A stretch of 38,060 nt of DNA. It comes from an uncultured Myxococcales bacterium. GTDB lineage: Bacteria > Myxococcota_A > UBA9042. Where the stretch lies: contig CAIYWC010000020.1 in NCBI GenBank assembly GCA_903929795.1, positions 1 through 38,060 of the forward strand. Direction: 5' to 3'. The notes beneath the pieces were generated by a model that saw only the letters and a program-made list of their open reading frames with translations, searched no databases and was not told where the DNA came from. The stretch's first letter is position 1. Each line of letters begins with the position of its first letter. Below, one piece after another: positions 31,164 through 38,060 of the stretch. Made by a program: the position numbers and the translations under genes.

Positions 31164-31910
31164 ATGGCAAAAAATGGCATATCTTCTGGTTTTGAAGCAG
31201 AAAACAGCGAGACGCTGGCGCGCATCGATGGGCCGCCGGTGTCAAGCGTCGCGGCAATGGCGGCGCGGATGGCGGCGTCGGCCGAGTCGTCCTACACCGA
31301 GTCCGTGATCGACGGTCTGGTCGCGACCATTCTGGACGAGCGGCTGGACAGCCTGGAGCGCGCGGAGGCGGTCGTCGCGCTGAAGTCCTACCTGCAGACC
31401 GGCTGGGACGCGGTGGCGCAGAGCGTCGGCGTGTCCGGACGCAGCCTGCAGGTGATCGCTGGGATCGTCAAGCTTCGGGAATCCTTCAAGGAATCGCTGC
31501 GGCAGCGGCGCATCGGCCTGCGCCATGGCGCGGCGCTCGTCCGGCTGGCGGAACACGAGGCGTGCGCCGAGCGCCTGCACACGTACCTGCTTGCGAATCC
31601 GGACGTCGGCGGCGAGGAAGCGCTGCGGATTGCCGGTCTGCTCGTGCGCCAGCCGGAGCTCGAGCCCGAGCGTGCGCGGCGCCAGCTGACCGACGACGCC
31701 CGGCGCCGTACGCTGCTGCGCGGCATGTCAGATTCGGACTCCGGGCCGATCTTGCTGGCCGGCGTGGGGCTGCGCAGCGTGGTCAACTCGCTCGCGTCGT
31801 TTGATCCGGCGGCGCTTTCGCTCGAAGAACGCCAGCAGCTCGCGCGCGATCTCGCCGCGGCGATGCTGACGATCGAGCGCGTCCAGCAGGATCTGGATGC
31901 CGCCGAGTAG
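31164..31910 (+). CDS. ParB-HTH-domain protein lacking the ParB nucleotide-binding domain
   Basis: 248 aa. Residues about 55-130 (LDSLERAEAVVALKSYL, WDAVAQSVGVSGRSLQVIAGIVKL, ESLRQRRIGLRHGAALVRLAEHEA) closely follow the central ParB/Noc helix-turn-helix domain that reads parS. The N-terminal ParB domain with the CTP-binding GERR motif is absent; the first 50 residues are Ala/Ser-rich and probably flexible. The C-terminal half is helical and charged (LEERQQLARDLAAAM, ERVQQDLDAAE), possibly a dimerisation part. A strong ribosome binding site (GAGGGGGGG) precedes the ATG. A GTGGA-AATG-TCCAC inverted repeat lies about 155 nt upstream. No parA is adjacent. It may be a DNA-binding regulator derived from ParB. 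Confidence 0.7.
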   Translation: MAKNGISSGFEAENSETLARIDGPPVSSVAAMAARMAASAESSYTESVIDGLVATILDERLDSLERAEAVVALKSYLQTGWDAVAQSVGVSGRSLQVIAGIVKLRESFKESLRQRRIGLRHGAALVRLAEHEACAERLHTYLLANPDVGGEEALRIAGLLVRQPELEPERARRQLTDDARRRTLLRGMSDSDSGPILLAGVGLRSVVNSLASFDPAALSLEERQQLARDLAAAMLTIERVQQDLDAAE

Positions 31911-31926
31911 CGCGCCGCGCAGATTC

Positions 31927-31955
31927 TTGCCACAGCTCCGCGGGATCGCTATACA
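31927..31955 (+). promoter_or_regulatory. Probable sigma-70 promoter of the dedA gene
   Basis: TTGCCA (31927-31932), 17 nt, TATACA (31950-31955). The -35 matches 5 of 6 bases, the -10 4 of 6. Start expected near 31962, giving a leader of about 155 nt before the DedA ATG. Confidence 0.5.
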
Positions 31956-32038
31956 CGCTGACCGAATTCGGAGATCAAACCCGCCGGAGCCGCAGCGCGC
32001 CACCGGGCGTGCCCGCGCCGGTCTCAGTCCGAAAGGCA

Positions 32039-32115
32039 ACAGGTCTGCCAGACCCAGCTTGATGTTCTTTTTGGGTCAGCCTGTGTAGTCTCCGCGACCC
32101 GATGCGTTGCGCATC
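32039..32115 (+). promoter_or_regulatory. Structured leader of the dedA gene with competing hairpins
   Basis: Hairpin A: GGTCTG-C-CAGACC (32042-32054), tight-looped. Hairpin B: GACCCA (32051-32056) with TGGGTC (32072-32077), closed further out by ACAGG (32039-32043) and CCTGT (32080-32084). A and B share bases, so they exclude each other. A TTTTT run lies inside the loop of B and downstream of A. A third hairpin GATGCG-TTG-CGCATC (32101-32115) ends 2 nt before the start codon. Confidence 0.4.
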
Positions 32116-32117
32116 GC

Positions 32118-32768
32118 ATGGACGTTTGCCAAATGATGCACAACTTGATCGCGCTGTGGTTCACCTGGGTTCGCGACTGGGGCTACGCCGGTGTCGTCGC
32201 GGCGATGGCTGCAGAATCATCAATTATTCCATTGCCTTCCGAGGTCGTCATCCCGCCGGCGGCCTACTGGGCGTCGCAGGGCAAGCTTAGCCTGGTCGGC
32301 GTCATCGTCGCGGGCACGCTTGGCTCCTACCTGGGCGCCACCATCATGTACTGGACTTCGCGCTGGCTCGGCCGTCCGCTGGTCCTGCGCTACGGCAAAT
32401 ACGTCATGATTTCACCAGAAAAGCTCATCCAGTCCGAGGTCTTCCTCGCCCGCTACCACACCGGCGGCGTCTTCTTCGCGCGCCTCCTGCCGGTCGTGCG
32501 CCACCTGATCGGCATCCCAGCCGGCATCGTCCGCTTGCCCTTTGGCGTCTACAGCGCGATGACGCTCGTCGGCTCCGGCCTTTGGTGCACGGTGCTGGCG
32601 CTTTTTGGCCAGGAAGTGCTGGGCGCGGAGCCCAACCTCATCAACGACCCCGAAGCCATGGTGCGGGCGCTCAAGGCCAAGCTCATGACGATCGTCATCG
32701 GCATCGTCGTGCTCGCGGCGCTGTATGTCGCCGTGATGTTCATGACCCGCAAGAAGGCTGCCACCTGA
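32118..32768 (+). CDS. DedA-family membrane protein
   Basis: 216 aa. DedA/SNARE-associated proteins are inner-membrane proteins linked to lipid-carrier flipping (undecaprenyl phosphate for some members), proton motive force and drug resistance. Family marks: ESSIIPLPSEVVIPPAAYWA with the acidic residues of the re-entrant loop, GSYLGATIMYWTSRWLGR, and FFARLLPVVRHLIGIPAGIVRLPFGVYSA, which matches the conserved (F/Y)-x-R-x-x-P-x-x-R...AG motif. Several membrane segments, the last at about 190-210, followed by RKKAAT. ATG 32118 (or 32133/32136) has no ribosome binding site; a hairpin directly precedes it. Confidence 0.92.
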   Translation: MDVCQMMHNLIALWFTWVRDWGYAGVVAAMAAESSIIPLPSEVVIPPAAYWASQGKLSLVGVIVAGTLGSYLGATIMYWTSRWLGRPLVLRYGKYVMISPEKLIQSEVFLARYHTGGVFFARLLPVVRHLIGIPAGIVRLPFGVYSAMTLVGSGLWCTVLALFGQEVLGAEPNLINDPEAMVRALKAKLMTIVIGIVVLAALYVAVMFMTRKKAAT

Positions 32769-32900
32769 TGACTTTGCGCACAGTCCAACGCTCGCCGGGC
32801 CGACTTGTTGCGTCTCTGGCTCGGACCGCGGGTCCAGGCATCCGGTGGCACGCTGCCCATTGGCGCACCGGCCGTGGTCCGCGTGCCTAGGCCGCCACCG

Positions 32901-34040
32901 ATGCCGATCCGCCTGACGCTGCTGATTGATTCGCTCGCGGCCGGCGGTGCGCAGACGCAGATTGTCCGGCTGGCGGCGGGGCTCGATCCAACGCAATGGT
33001 CCGTGCGGCTGGCCTGGTACAACGCGGCGTCGCCTTTTCACGCGGTGCCGGCGGGTGTGACGCCGGTGCAGCTGCCGCGCCACCATCGGCTGGACCCGCG
33101 GTTTGTTCTTGCGATGCGCCGGCTGGTCTCGCGCGCGGAGACCGACCTTGTGCACGCCTGGCTGCCGGCGCCCGCGCTGTACGCGACGCTCGCGGCGCAA
33201 TGGCCGGGTTCCGCGCCGGTGCTGACCGCCGTGCGCTGCTCGCCGTCGCTGTTTGCCAACGATCCGACCCAGGGCCGGCTGACGCTGCTGACCGCGCTGC
33301 TGGCGGAGGCGACGACAAGCAATGCGCAGGCGTCGCTGGACTGGCTGGCCGCGCGGCATGTGCCGCAGCGCAAGCTGCACTTCATCGGCAACGCGCTGGA
33401 TCCGCGCATTGCGCACCGGACGCCGTCGTCGCTGGCAGCGCGGGCGCAGTTGCTGGCCTCGCTTGGGCTGGATCCGGCGCGGCCGCCGCTGGTCGCGCTT
33501 GGGCGTTTTGACGCGTACAAGAATCAGGATGGGCTCGTGCGCGCGCTCGCACGGGTGCGGGCCCAGCGCGCCGACGGAGTGCCCCCGCTGCTGCTGGCCG
33601 GGCTGCTGGCGGACCCGGCGCGCGTGGCGCACGTGCGCGATCTGGCGAGGGCGGCGGGCCTGGAGGTGCACATCGCGCCGGCGGTCGCAGACGTGGCGAC
33701 GCTGCTCGAGGCCGCGCGGTTTTCCGTGCTGGCGTCGCGCAGCGAAGGGACGCCAAACGTGGTGCTGGAGGCGCTTGGGCTGGGCACGCTGGTCGTGGCG
33801 ACCCGGGTCGGTGAAGTCCCGACGCTGGTCGAAGATGGCCGCACTGGGATCCTGTGCCCGCCCGACGACGACGCGGCGCTCGCGGTGGCGCTGGAGCGCG
33901 CGCTGGACCTGCCGACGCCGGACGTGGCGCGCATGGGCGAGCGGGCGCGCGCGGACATGCTCGCGCGCTTTTCAGAGCCGGCGGTGGTGCAGCAATACGC
34001 GCGGCTATACTGGGAAATTATTGAACAATCATGTGGTTAG
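32901..34040 (+). CDS. Glycosyltransferase family 4 (GT-B fold)
   Basis: 379 aa. Retaining glycosyltransferase that moves a sugar from a nucleotide-sugar donor, probably in cell-surface polysaccharide synthesis. N-terminal Rossmann half begins LTLLIDSLAAGGAQTQIVRLA (the GG(A)xx pattern of GT4). The donor-binding half has VALGRFDAYKNQDGLV and the E-x7-E motif EGTPNVVLE within SRSEGTPNVVLEALGLGTLVVATRVG, then DGRTGILCPPDD. The ATG at 32901 was chosen for lack of better; GTG 32883 is in frame upstream and neither has a clear ribosome binding site. It follows dedA by 132 nt. A 40-codon frame overlaps the dedA stop (32768-32890) but I give it little weight. Confidence 0.92.
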   Translation: MPIRLTLLIDSLAAGGAQTQIVRLAAGLDPTQWSVRLAWYNAASPFHAVPAGVTPVQLPRHHRLDPRFVLAMRRLVSRAETDLVHAWLPAPALYATLAAQWPGSAPVLTAVRCSPSLFANDPTQGRLTLLTALLAEATTSNAQASLDWLAARHVPQRKLHFIGNALDPRIAHRTPSSLAARAQLLASLGLDPARPPLVALGRFDAYKNQDGLVRALARVRAQRADGVPPLLLAGLLADPARVAHVRDLARAAGLEVHIAPAVADVATLLEAARFSVLASRSEGTPNVVLEALGLGTLVVATRVGEVPTLVEDGRTGILCPPDDDAALAVALERALDLPTPDVARMGERARADMLARFSEPAVVQQYARLYWEIIEQSCG

Positions 34041-35677
34041 CCCTGATTCGCCTCGGCCAGCAGTTGCCGCAGCCAGGCCTCCAGCGGCTCCAGCGCCCAG
34101 CCGCCGCCGCGCCGAAACCCGCGGATTTTGCCGGTGTGATCCAGGACGATAAACGTTGGAATGCTTGAAATTTCAAGCGTGTCGAGGCCATCGGGCCCCA
34201 GCCACGCGACGGCCGGCGCGCCGGGCAGAAAGTCGCGGTGAAACGCCTCCAGCGCCTGCTCGTCGCGATCGACGGACGCCTCCACGATGCGCAGCCCGGT
34301 GCCGTGCATGCGCACGTTCAGCTCCGCGATTGCCGGCGCCGTCATCCGGCACGGCCCGCACCAGGTCGCCCACAGGTAGACTAGCAGCACCTGGCCTTTC
34401 AAGTCCTTGGGATCCTGAGGCTTTTCCCCGAACCAGCGCTTGACATCCAGCATCGGCAGGCCTTTGCCCACGTGCTCGTCGGTGCGCCAGTCGTCGACCG
34501 TCCCCGTCGCCGGCGGCTTGGGATCGAGCGCCAGCACCAGCTCCGCGCCGTTGCCCGTCGCCACCAGGTCCAGGTCGTGCGCGATTTGGTAGGCAAAAGC
34601 CGCGTCGTGCAGCCCGCCCGGCGTCGCCTGCGCCACCGCGCGCACCGTGAACGGCCCCGCCGCGTCCAGGTTCACGCGGAACCGGCCCTGGGCGTCGGTT
34701 GCGACCGTAACGGTCTCCAGCTCCTTCTTGGCCTGCAGAATCCGCAGCGCAATCCGCTGGTTCGCCACGGGCTTGCCGCCGCTCAGCGCGCGCAGGTTCA
34801 CCGGTTGCGGCCCGCGCCACTTCGCCGTCGGCCGCGACGGCACGCGCGGCGTCACCGGGTCCGGCCAGGGCTGCTGCCAGGCCTTTGCGTCGGTCCCCGC
34901 GTCCACGACCGGAAAGTTGGACGCCGTCACCGCCACCGTTTCCCCGTCCGGCAGCAGCCGCAGATCCAGCCGCCAGTCTTCCAGGGTCACGGTCGTCGCG
35001 TCGGCTGTCAGGCGGATCTCGCGCGGCTCGCCGGCGCCCGGCACCAGCGTCTGGTTCAGCGCGGCCGTCGTGGTCCGCGCCACCACGATTGTCGGCTGGT
35101 CGCCGTTCGCCTTCTGCGTCGCCAGCCAGGTCACCGCCAGTTGGTGCGTGTTGCCGGTCGTCAGCAGCGTCGCACCCGGCTTCACTGTGATGACCTCCTT
35201 GGCCGGCGGCGGAAACAGCCGCTTCAACGCCACGCGCGTGATGTCGATGTGCACCAGCTCCGCGCCGCGCCGCGCCACGACTTTGCACACCGTCCCCGGC
35301 AGCCCGCGAATCAGCGGCGTCACGTCTGCCAGCTTCATGCCGGGGATCTTCGGCATCGCCTCGGTCGCCTCCAGCATGTCGCCCACGCGTAGCCCGGCTT
35401 TCTGCGCCGGCCCGCCTGGCACCACTTGCTGGACAAAAATGCCCTCGGGTTTTTCGCCCAGCACGATGCCCAGGCCACCCGGCTCCGGCACTTTGGCTCC
35501 AGGCTGGGTCGGGTTGCTCTCCGGCGGCGCCATGCGAAACGGCCACACCGACGTCGGCTGCGGCGCGCCCGGCGGCGTCTGAGCCGGCGGGGGTGCACGC
35601 GGCGTTTTGGGCTTGGCCAGCGCCGGAGAGGCGAGCAGGGCGGTCGTCAGGATCAGCAGCGGCAGGCGGTTTGTCAT
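34037..35677 (-). CDS. Secreted PDZ-thioredoxin fusion protein
   Basis: 546 aa. The signal peptide ends SPALA-KPK. A Pro-rich segment (22-65) leads to a PDZ domain (about 66-155: GGLGIVLGEKPEGIFVQQVVPGGPAQKAGLRVGDML). A beta-rich middle (about 160-400) includes a carboxypeptidase-regulatory-like repeat (GGKPVANQRIALRILQAKKELETVTVATDAQGRF). The C-terminal TlpA/ResA-type thioredoxin domain (about 410-540) has ATWCGPCRM with redox Cys440 and Cys443, and the cis-Pro in SSIPTFIVLD. It should act in the periplasm on thiols or disulfides; the PDZ part may hold a substrate. It converges with the glycosyltransferase gene (4-nt overlap of stops) and follows the CinA-like gene by 21 nt. Confidence 0.9.
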   Translation of the reverse strand: MTNRLPLLILTTALLASPALAKPKTPRAPPPAQTPPGAPQPTSVWPFRMAPPESNPTQPGAKVPEPGGLGIVLGEKPEGIFVQQVVPGGPAQKAGLRVGDMLEATEAMPKIPGMKLADVTPLIRGLPGTVCKVVARRGAELVHIDITRVALKRLFPPPAKEVITVKPGATLLTTGNTHQLAVTWLATQKANGDQPTIVVARTTTAALNQTLVPGAGEPREIRLTADATTVTLEDWRLDLRLLPDGETVAVTASNFPVVDAGTDAKAWQQPWPDPVTPRVPSRPTAKWRGPQPVNLRALSGGKPVANQRIALRILQAKKELETVTVATDAQGRFRVNLDAAGPFTVRAVAQATPGGLHDAAFAYQIAHDLDLVATGNGAELVLALDPKPPATGTVDDWRTDEHVGKGLPMLDVKRWFGEKPQDPKDLKGQVLLVYLWATWCGPCRMTAPAIAELNVRMHGTGLRIVEASVDRDEQALEAFHRDFLPGAPAVAWLGPDGLDTLEISSIPTFIVLDHTGKIRGFRRGGGWALEPLEAWLRQLLAEANQG

Positions 35678-35698
35678 GTCCCGAGCGTAGGGTCGCCG

Positions 35699-36475
35699 CT
35701 ACGCCGGGTCAACCGGAACATCGGTTGGCGGCCGCCATGTGACGCGCACGAACTGGTCATGGCCAATCGCCTCAGTGACTTGCGCGACGGCCGCCCGCAC
35801 GCGCGCCTCGTCCGGGCCTTCAAAAGTCAGGCGCAGCTTGTGATCGGCCGGGTAGAACACCGGGTAGCTGCCGATCTCCAGGTCCGCAAACGCCGCGACA
35901 ACCGCGTCGATCGCCGCCACGGAGACCCACTCGTCCGCGGTGAAATACGCCGTCGCCAGCCACGGCCGCGGCCGCGCCAGCCGCGTGCAGAGCGCCTCAA
36001 TGCGGCCCGCCACCATCGACGGCACGCCCGGCAGCACAATCACGTTGTGCGCCTGGGGCAGCGGCCAGCGCCCGTCTTTGAGGTAGAGCGTCGTGCCGCG
36101 CGGCAGCAGCGCCATGCGCTTTTGCTCGTCGGTCATCGCCACGCCGGAGCGTTTCTCGATGCGATCGACCAATTCCTGATGTAATTCAAGCGGTTCGTCC
36201 AGCGCCAGCGCGACGGCTTGCCACGTGCAATCGTCATGCGTCGGCCCGACGCCGCCGGTCGTCACGACCAAATCGAAGCGCTCCGAGAAGCCGCGGATCA
36301 CCTCCGCCAGGCGCGGCACGATGTCCGCGACGATCGCGACTTCGCCCACGCGCAGCCCGGCGCGGTTAAAGCTCTCGATCAGGAACGGCGTGTTTTCGTC
36401 GCGCACCTTGCCGCTCAGCACCTCGTTGCCGATGATGATGATGCCAATGGTACGAATATCTTCGGTTTTCGCCAT
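35699..36475 (-). CDS. CinA-like molybdopterin-binding (MoCF) domain protein
   Basis: 258 aa. N-terminal MoCF/MoaB fold: GIIIIGNEVLSGKVRDENTPFLIESFNRAGLRVGEV and the signature VVTTGGVGPTHDD at 71-82, GVP in VIVLPGVPSMV. A C-terminal ferredoxin-like extension (about 165-258) corresponds to the region after the CinA N-terminal domain, but the CinA nicotinamide-deamidase domain is missing. In CinA the related domain is an ADP-ribose pyrophosphatase (COG1058). Standalone versions have no settled role. An in-frame TGA directly precedes the ATG, so the start is fixed. It is followed by the PDZ-thioredoxin gene 21 nt downstream. Confidence 0.9.
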   Translation of the reverse strand: MAKTEDIRTIGIIIIGNEVLSGKVRDENTPFLIESFNRAGLRVGEVAIVADIVPRLAEVIRGFSERFDLVVTTGGVGPTHDDCTWQAVALALDEPLELHQELVDRIEKRSGVAMTDEQKRMALLPRGTTLYLKDGRWPLPQAHNVIVLPGVPSMVAGRIEALCTRLARPRPWLATAYFTADEWVSVAAIDAVVAAFADLEIGSYPVFYPADHKLRLTFEGPDEARVRAAVAQVTEAIGHDQFVRVTWRPPTDVPVDPA

Positions 36476-36680
36476 TCAACCCACTTGCGGCGGCCGCACA
36501 TCCACCAAACGGCCTGTCTGCGTCAAGATAGTGCCATCGCGCGCCAACGCCAGCAACCACGCGCTTCGCGCCCGCGCGCAATACAGGCCGCGCGGACGGC
36601 AAAGCCGCGGCGCTTCACCCGGTTGCGGCGCGCTTGGCCTTCAGCCACACTGCGGCCAACGATTGCGGAGCGCTGGCACG

Positions 36681-37787
36681 GTGACGACCGCGGAGAACCC
36701 CGACTACCTGTCGCAACAGCTCATCACGTACCTCGGCAACAAGCGCGCGCTGCTGGGCTTCATTGGCGCCGCCGTGCAGCGGGTTCGCTCCCGCCTGGGA
36801 CACCGCAAGCTTGCGACTTTTGACGTCTTTTCCGGTTCCGGCGTCGTTGCGCGTGCGCTGCGCCAGGACAGCGCGCGGCTGATCGCCAACGATTTGGAGC
36901 CATATGCGGCGGTCATCAACCGCTGTTATTTGGCCAACCCGACACCGCAGCTGATCGACGAAATCGCCAGTTATCACAAGGAGTTGACGGCGCACATCGC
37001 CGCGCACGGACTGCGTCCGGGGCTGATCGCGGAGTTGTACGCGCCGCAGAGCGACGCCGCGATCCAGCGCCACGAGCGGGTGTTTTACACGGCGCGCAAC
37101 GCCCGCTATTTGGATACCGTCCGCAGGTTCATCGACGAAATTCCCGAGCATCTGCGCGACTTTTTTCTCGCGCCGCTGCTGTCGCAGGCGTCGATCCACG
37201 CCAACACCTCCGGCGTCTTCAAGGGCTTTTACAAGGACTCCGCGACCGGCTGCGGTCAGTTCGGCGGCAACCAGCGCAGCGCGCTCCAGCGCATCACGAG
37301 CGACATGGCGCTGCCGCTGCCGGTGTTTAGCCGGTTTGCGGTGAATTGCGAGGTTCACCAGCGCGATGCCAATGAATTAATTGCGGAAGTTGCGGATCTG
37401 GATCTGGCGTACATCGACCCGCCGTACAACCAGCATCCGTATGGCGCCAACTATTTCATGCTGAATTTGCTGGTGAATCCGCAGCGGCCGACGGCGTTGA
37501 GTCCCGTGTCCGGAATTCCGCCGGGCTGGCAGCGGTCGGCGTACAACCGGCGCAAGGCGGCGGCGACCGCGCTGACGCGGCTGGTGACGGAAATGCCCGC
37601 GAGATTTCTGCTGATTTCCTTTAATTCCCAAGGCTTTATCGCCAAGGACGAGATGCTGGCGCTGCTGACCCGTGTCGGCAAAACCGAGGTCGTTGAGACG
37701 CGCTACAACGCGTTTCGCGGCAGCCGCAACCTGCGCAACCGCGACCTGCATGTGCGCGAATTCCTTTTTCTTGTCGAAAAATCCTGA
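36681..37787 (+). CDS. D12-class DNA adenine N6-methyltransferase
   Basis: 368 aa. N-terminal YLGNKRALLGFI at about 17-28 corresponds to the Y-x-G-x-K start of D12 (Dam-like) methylases. The SAM motif is FDVFSGSGVVARAL (FSGSG at 50-54). The catalytic motif IV is DPPY at 246-249 in LAYIDPPYNQHPYGANYF. The order motif I then target-recognition region then motif IV is the alpha class. The recognition region is about 70-230. The GTG at 36681 has GGAG 10 nt upstream; all recognised motifs lie after it. No restriction endonuclease is adjacent, so it looks like an orphan methylase within the window. The recognition sequence cannot be predicted by eye. Confidence 0.92.
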   Translation: MTTAENPDYLSQQLITYLGNKRALLGFIGAAVQRVRSRLGHRKLATFDVFSGSGVVARALRQDSARLIANDLEPYAAVINRCYLANPTPQLIDEIASYHKELTAHIAAHGLRPGLIAELYAPQSDAAIQRHERVFYTARNARYLDTVRRFIDEIPEHLRDFFLAPLLSQASIHANTSGVFKGFYKDSATGCGQFGGNQRSALQRITSDMALPLPVFSRFAVNCEVHQRDANELIAEVADLDLAYIDPPYNQHPYGANYFMLNLLVNPQRPTALSPVSGIPPGWQRSAYNRRKAAATALTRLVTEMPARFLLISFNSQGFIAKDEMLALLTRVGKTEVVETRYNAFRGSRNLRNRDLHVREFLFLVEKS

Positions 37788-37799
37788 CCCGGGGCTGGC

Positions 37800-38060
37800 T
37801 CAGCAGCCGCCGGGCGCGGCGCAGGTCATTTCCGTGCCGAGCGTGCCGTCAATGCCGGACGTGCCGGGCAAGCCATCCGCTTCGAGCGCCGGTGCGCTGG
37901 GCGCTGAGACGCCGCCCGCGCCGCCGGTTCCGATTGCGCCGCCGATGAAGCTGAGGCCGCTGAAGGCGCCGACCGCGGTGGGCTGGCTGAAGACGCCGGT
38001 GCTCACGCCGCCCGCGCCGCCGCCGCCGCCGCCGCCGTGGCCGCCGTGGCCGCCGTGGCC
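37800..38060 (-). CDS. 3' end of a Gly/His-repeat secreted-type protein
   Basis: The last 86 codons of a gene that enters from the right edge. At the edge it reads GHGGHGGHGG and a run of seven Gly, then a Gly/Ala/Ser/Pro-rich stretch with VGAFSGLSFIGGAIGTGGAGG and ends EMTCAAPGGC. Such Gly-rich, collagen-like tails with a short strand-rich insert occur in large exported proteins of myxobacteria; the full protein cannot be classified here. Its frame is open to the edge, and the 13-nt gap to the methylase stop indicates convergent genes. His-Gly repeats might bind metal ions. Confidence 0.65.
   Translation of the reverse strand, partial: GHGGHGGHGGGGGGGAGGVSTGVFSQPTAVGAFSGLSFIGGAIGTGGAGGVSAPSAPALEADGLPGTSGIDGTLGTEMTCAAPGGC
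38032..38058. repeat. Three tandem copies of a 9-bp unit
   Basis: CCGCCGTGG repeated three times in a row without change, encoding Gly-Gly-His on the minus strand. The array reaches the window edge and may be longer; it is preceded by a CCG run encoding poly-Gly. Slippage-prone. Confidence 0.85.

Noticed and set aside
32768..32890. 40-codon frame overlapping the dedA stop (TGATG)
   Set aside because: Although placed for coupled translation, the product is Arg/Ala/Gly-rich and shows no domain; it may simply be spacer before the glycosyltransferase.
36476..36628. About 50 open codons in frame before the cinA-like start, separated only by a TGA
   Set aside because: No start codon with a ribosome binding site and no recognisable sequence; stop-free runs of this size are common at this GC content.

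Overview
This is a GC-rich (by eye about two thirds G+C), densely packed bacterial chromosome segment with no rRNA, tRNA, CRISPR array, insertion sequence or phage gene that I can see. Several secreted lipoproteins carry an Asp/Ala/Val-rich spacer after the lipobox and Asp/Cys motifs of the MopE type (DDNCDG, DDNGDG). That style, together with MscS, Old Yellow Enzyme and diguanylate cyclase genes and exact sigma-54 promoters, suggests a member of the Myxococcota or a related former deltaproteobacterial lineage. This is an inference from protein style, not a taxonomic match.

Layout. 1-3255: edge of an unknown gene, clpA-clpS on the minus strand and a DksA/TraR-type zinc-finger gene on the plus strand. 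3292-6374: a small heat-shock protein under an exact sigma-54 promoter, and two overlapping lipoprotein genes (one with a glycogen-binding-type domain, one with a MopE-like motif). 6371-8963: MscS channel and a radical SAM/SPASM enzyme. 9021-12015: DUF4336-like protein, GAF-GGDEF diguanylate cyclase, YqjM-type flavin oxidoreductase. 12212-14113: DEAD-box helicase with a DbpA-type RNA-binding tail. 14251-17832: a three-gene minus-strand envelope operon (M43-like lipoprotein protease, TPM-like membrane protein, protein ending in nine Asp-Cys pairs). 17999-20589: outer-membrane-like protein, rpsU, and an Rrf2 regulator divergent from a small Cys-rich protein. 20592-24715: membrane protein, DUF4442 thioesterase-like and SDR genes in an overlapping cluster, prmC, serB. 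24716-25324: a 609-base stretch that looks like a sigma-54-dependent small RNA gene. 25325-28948: pyruvate phosphate dikinase and its regulatory kinase/phosphorylase. 29060-38060: a membrane HExxH protein, queG, a ParB-HTH-only protein, DedA, a GT4 glycosyltransferase, a PDZ-thioredoxin fusion, a CinA/MoaB-like protein, a D12-class DNA adenine methylase, and the 3' end of a Gly/His-repeat gene.

How the genes work together. ClpS/ClpA form an N-degron adaptor-unfoldase pair; Hsp20 adds protein-folding capacity. PPDK and its regulator set the pyruvate/PEP balance. Rrf2 probably senses Fe-S or redox state and acts on its divergent neighbour through a 25-bp operator resembling the IscR type 1 site. 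The best candidate for something undescribed is the 24891-25215 locus: a tandem sigma-70-like and perfect sigma-54 promoter, about 250 nt of structured RNA with an anti-Shine-Dalgarno stretch, and a strong intrinsic terminator. A second exact sigma-54 site drives hsp20, so both may belong to one stress or developmental regulon. The envelope operon with the Asp-Cys repeat tail is the second candidate.
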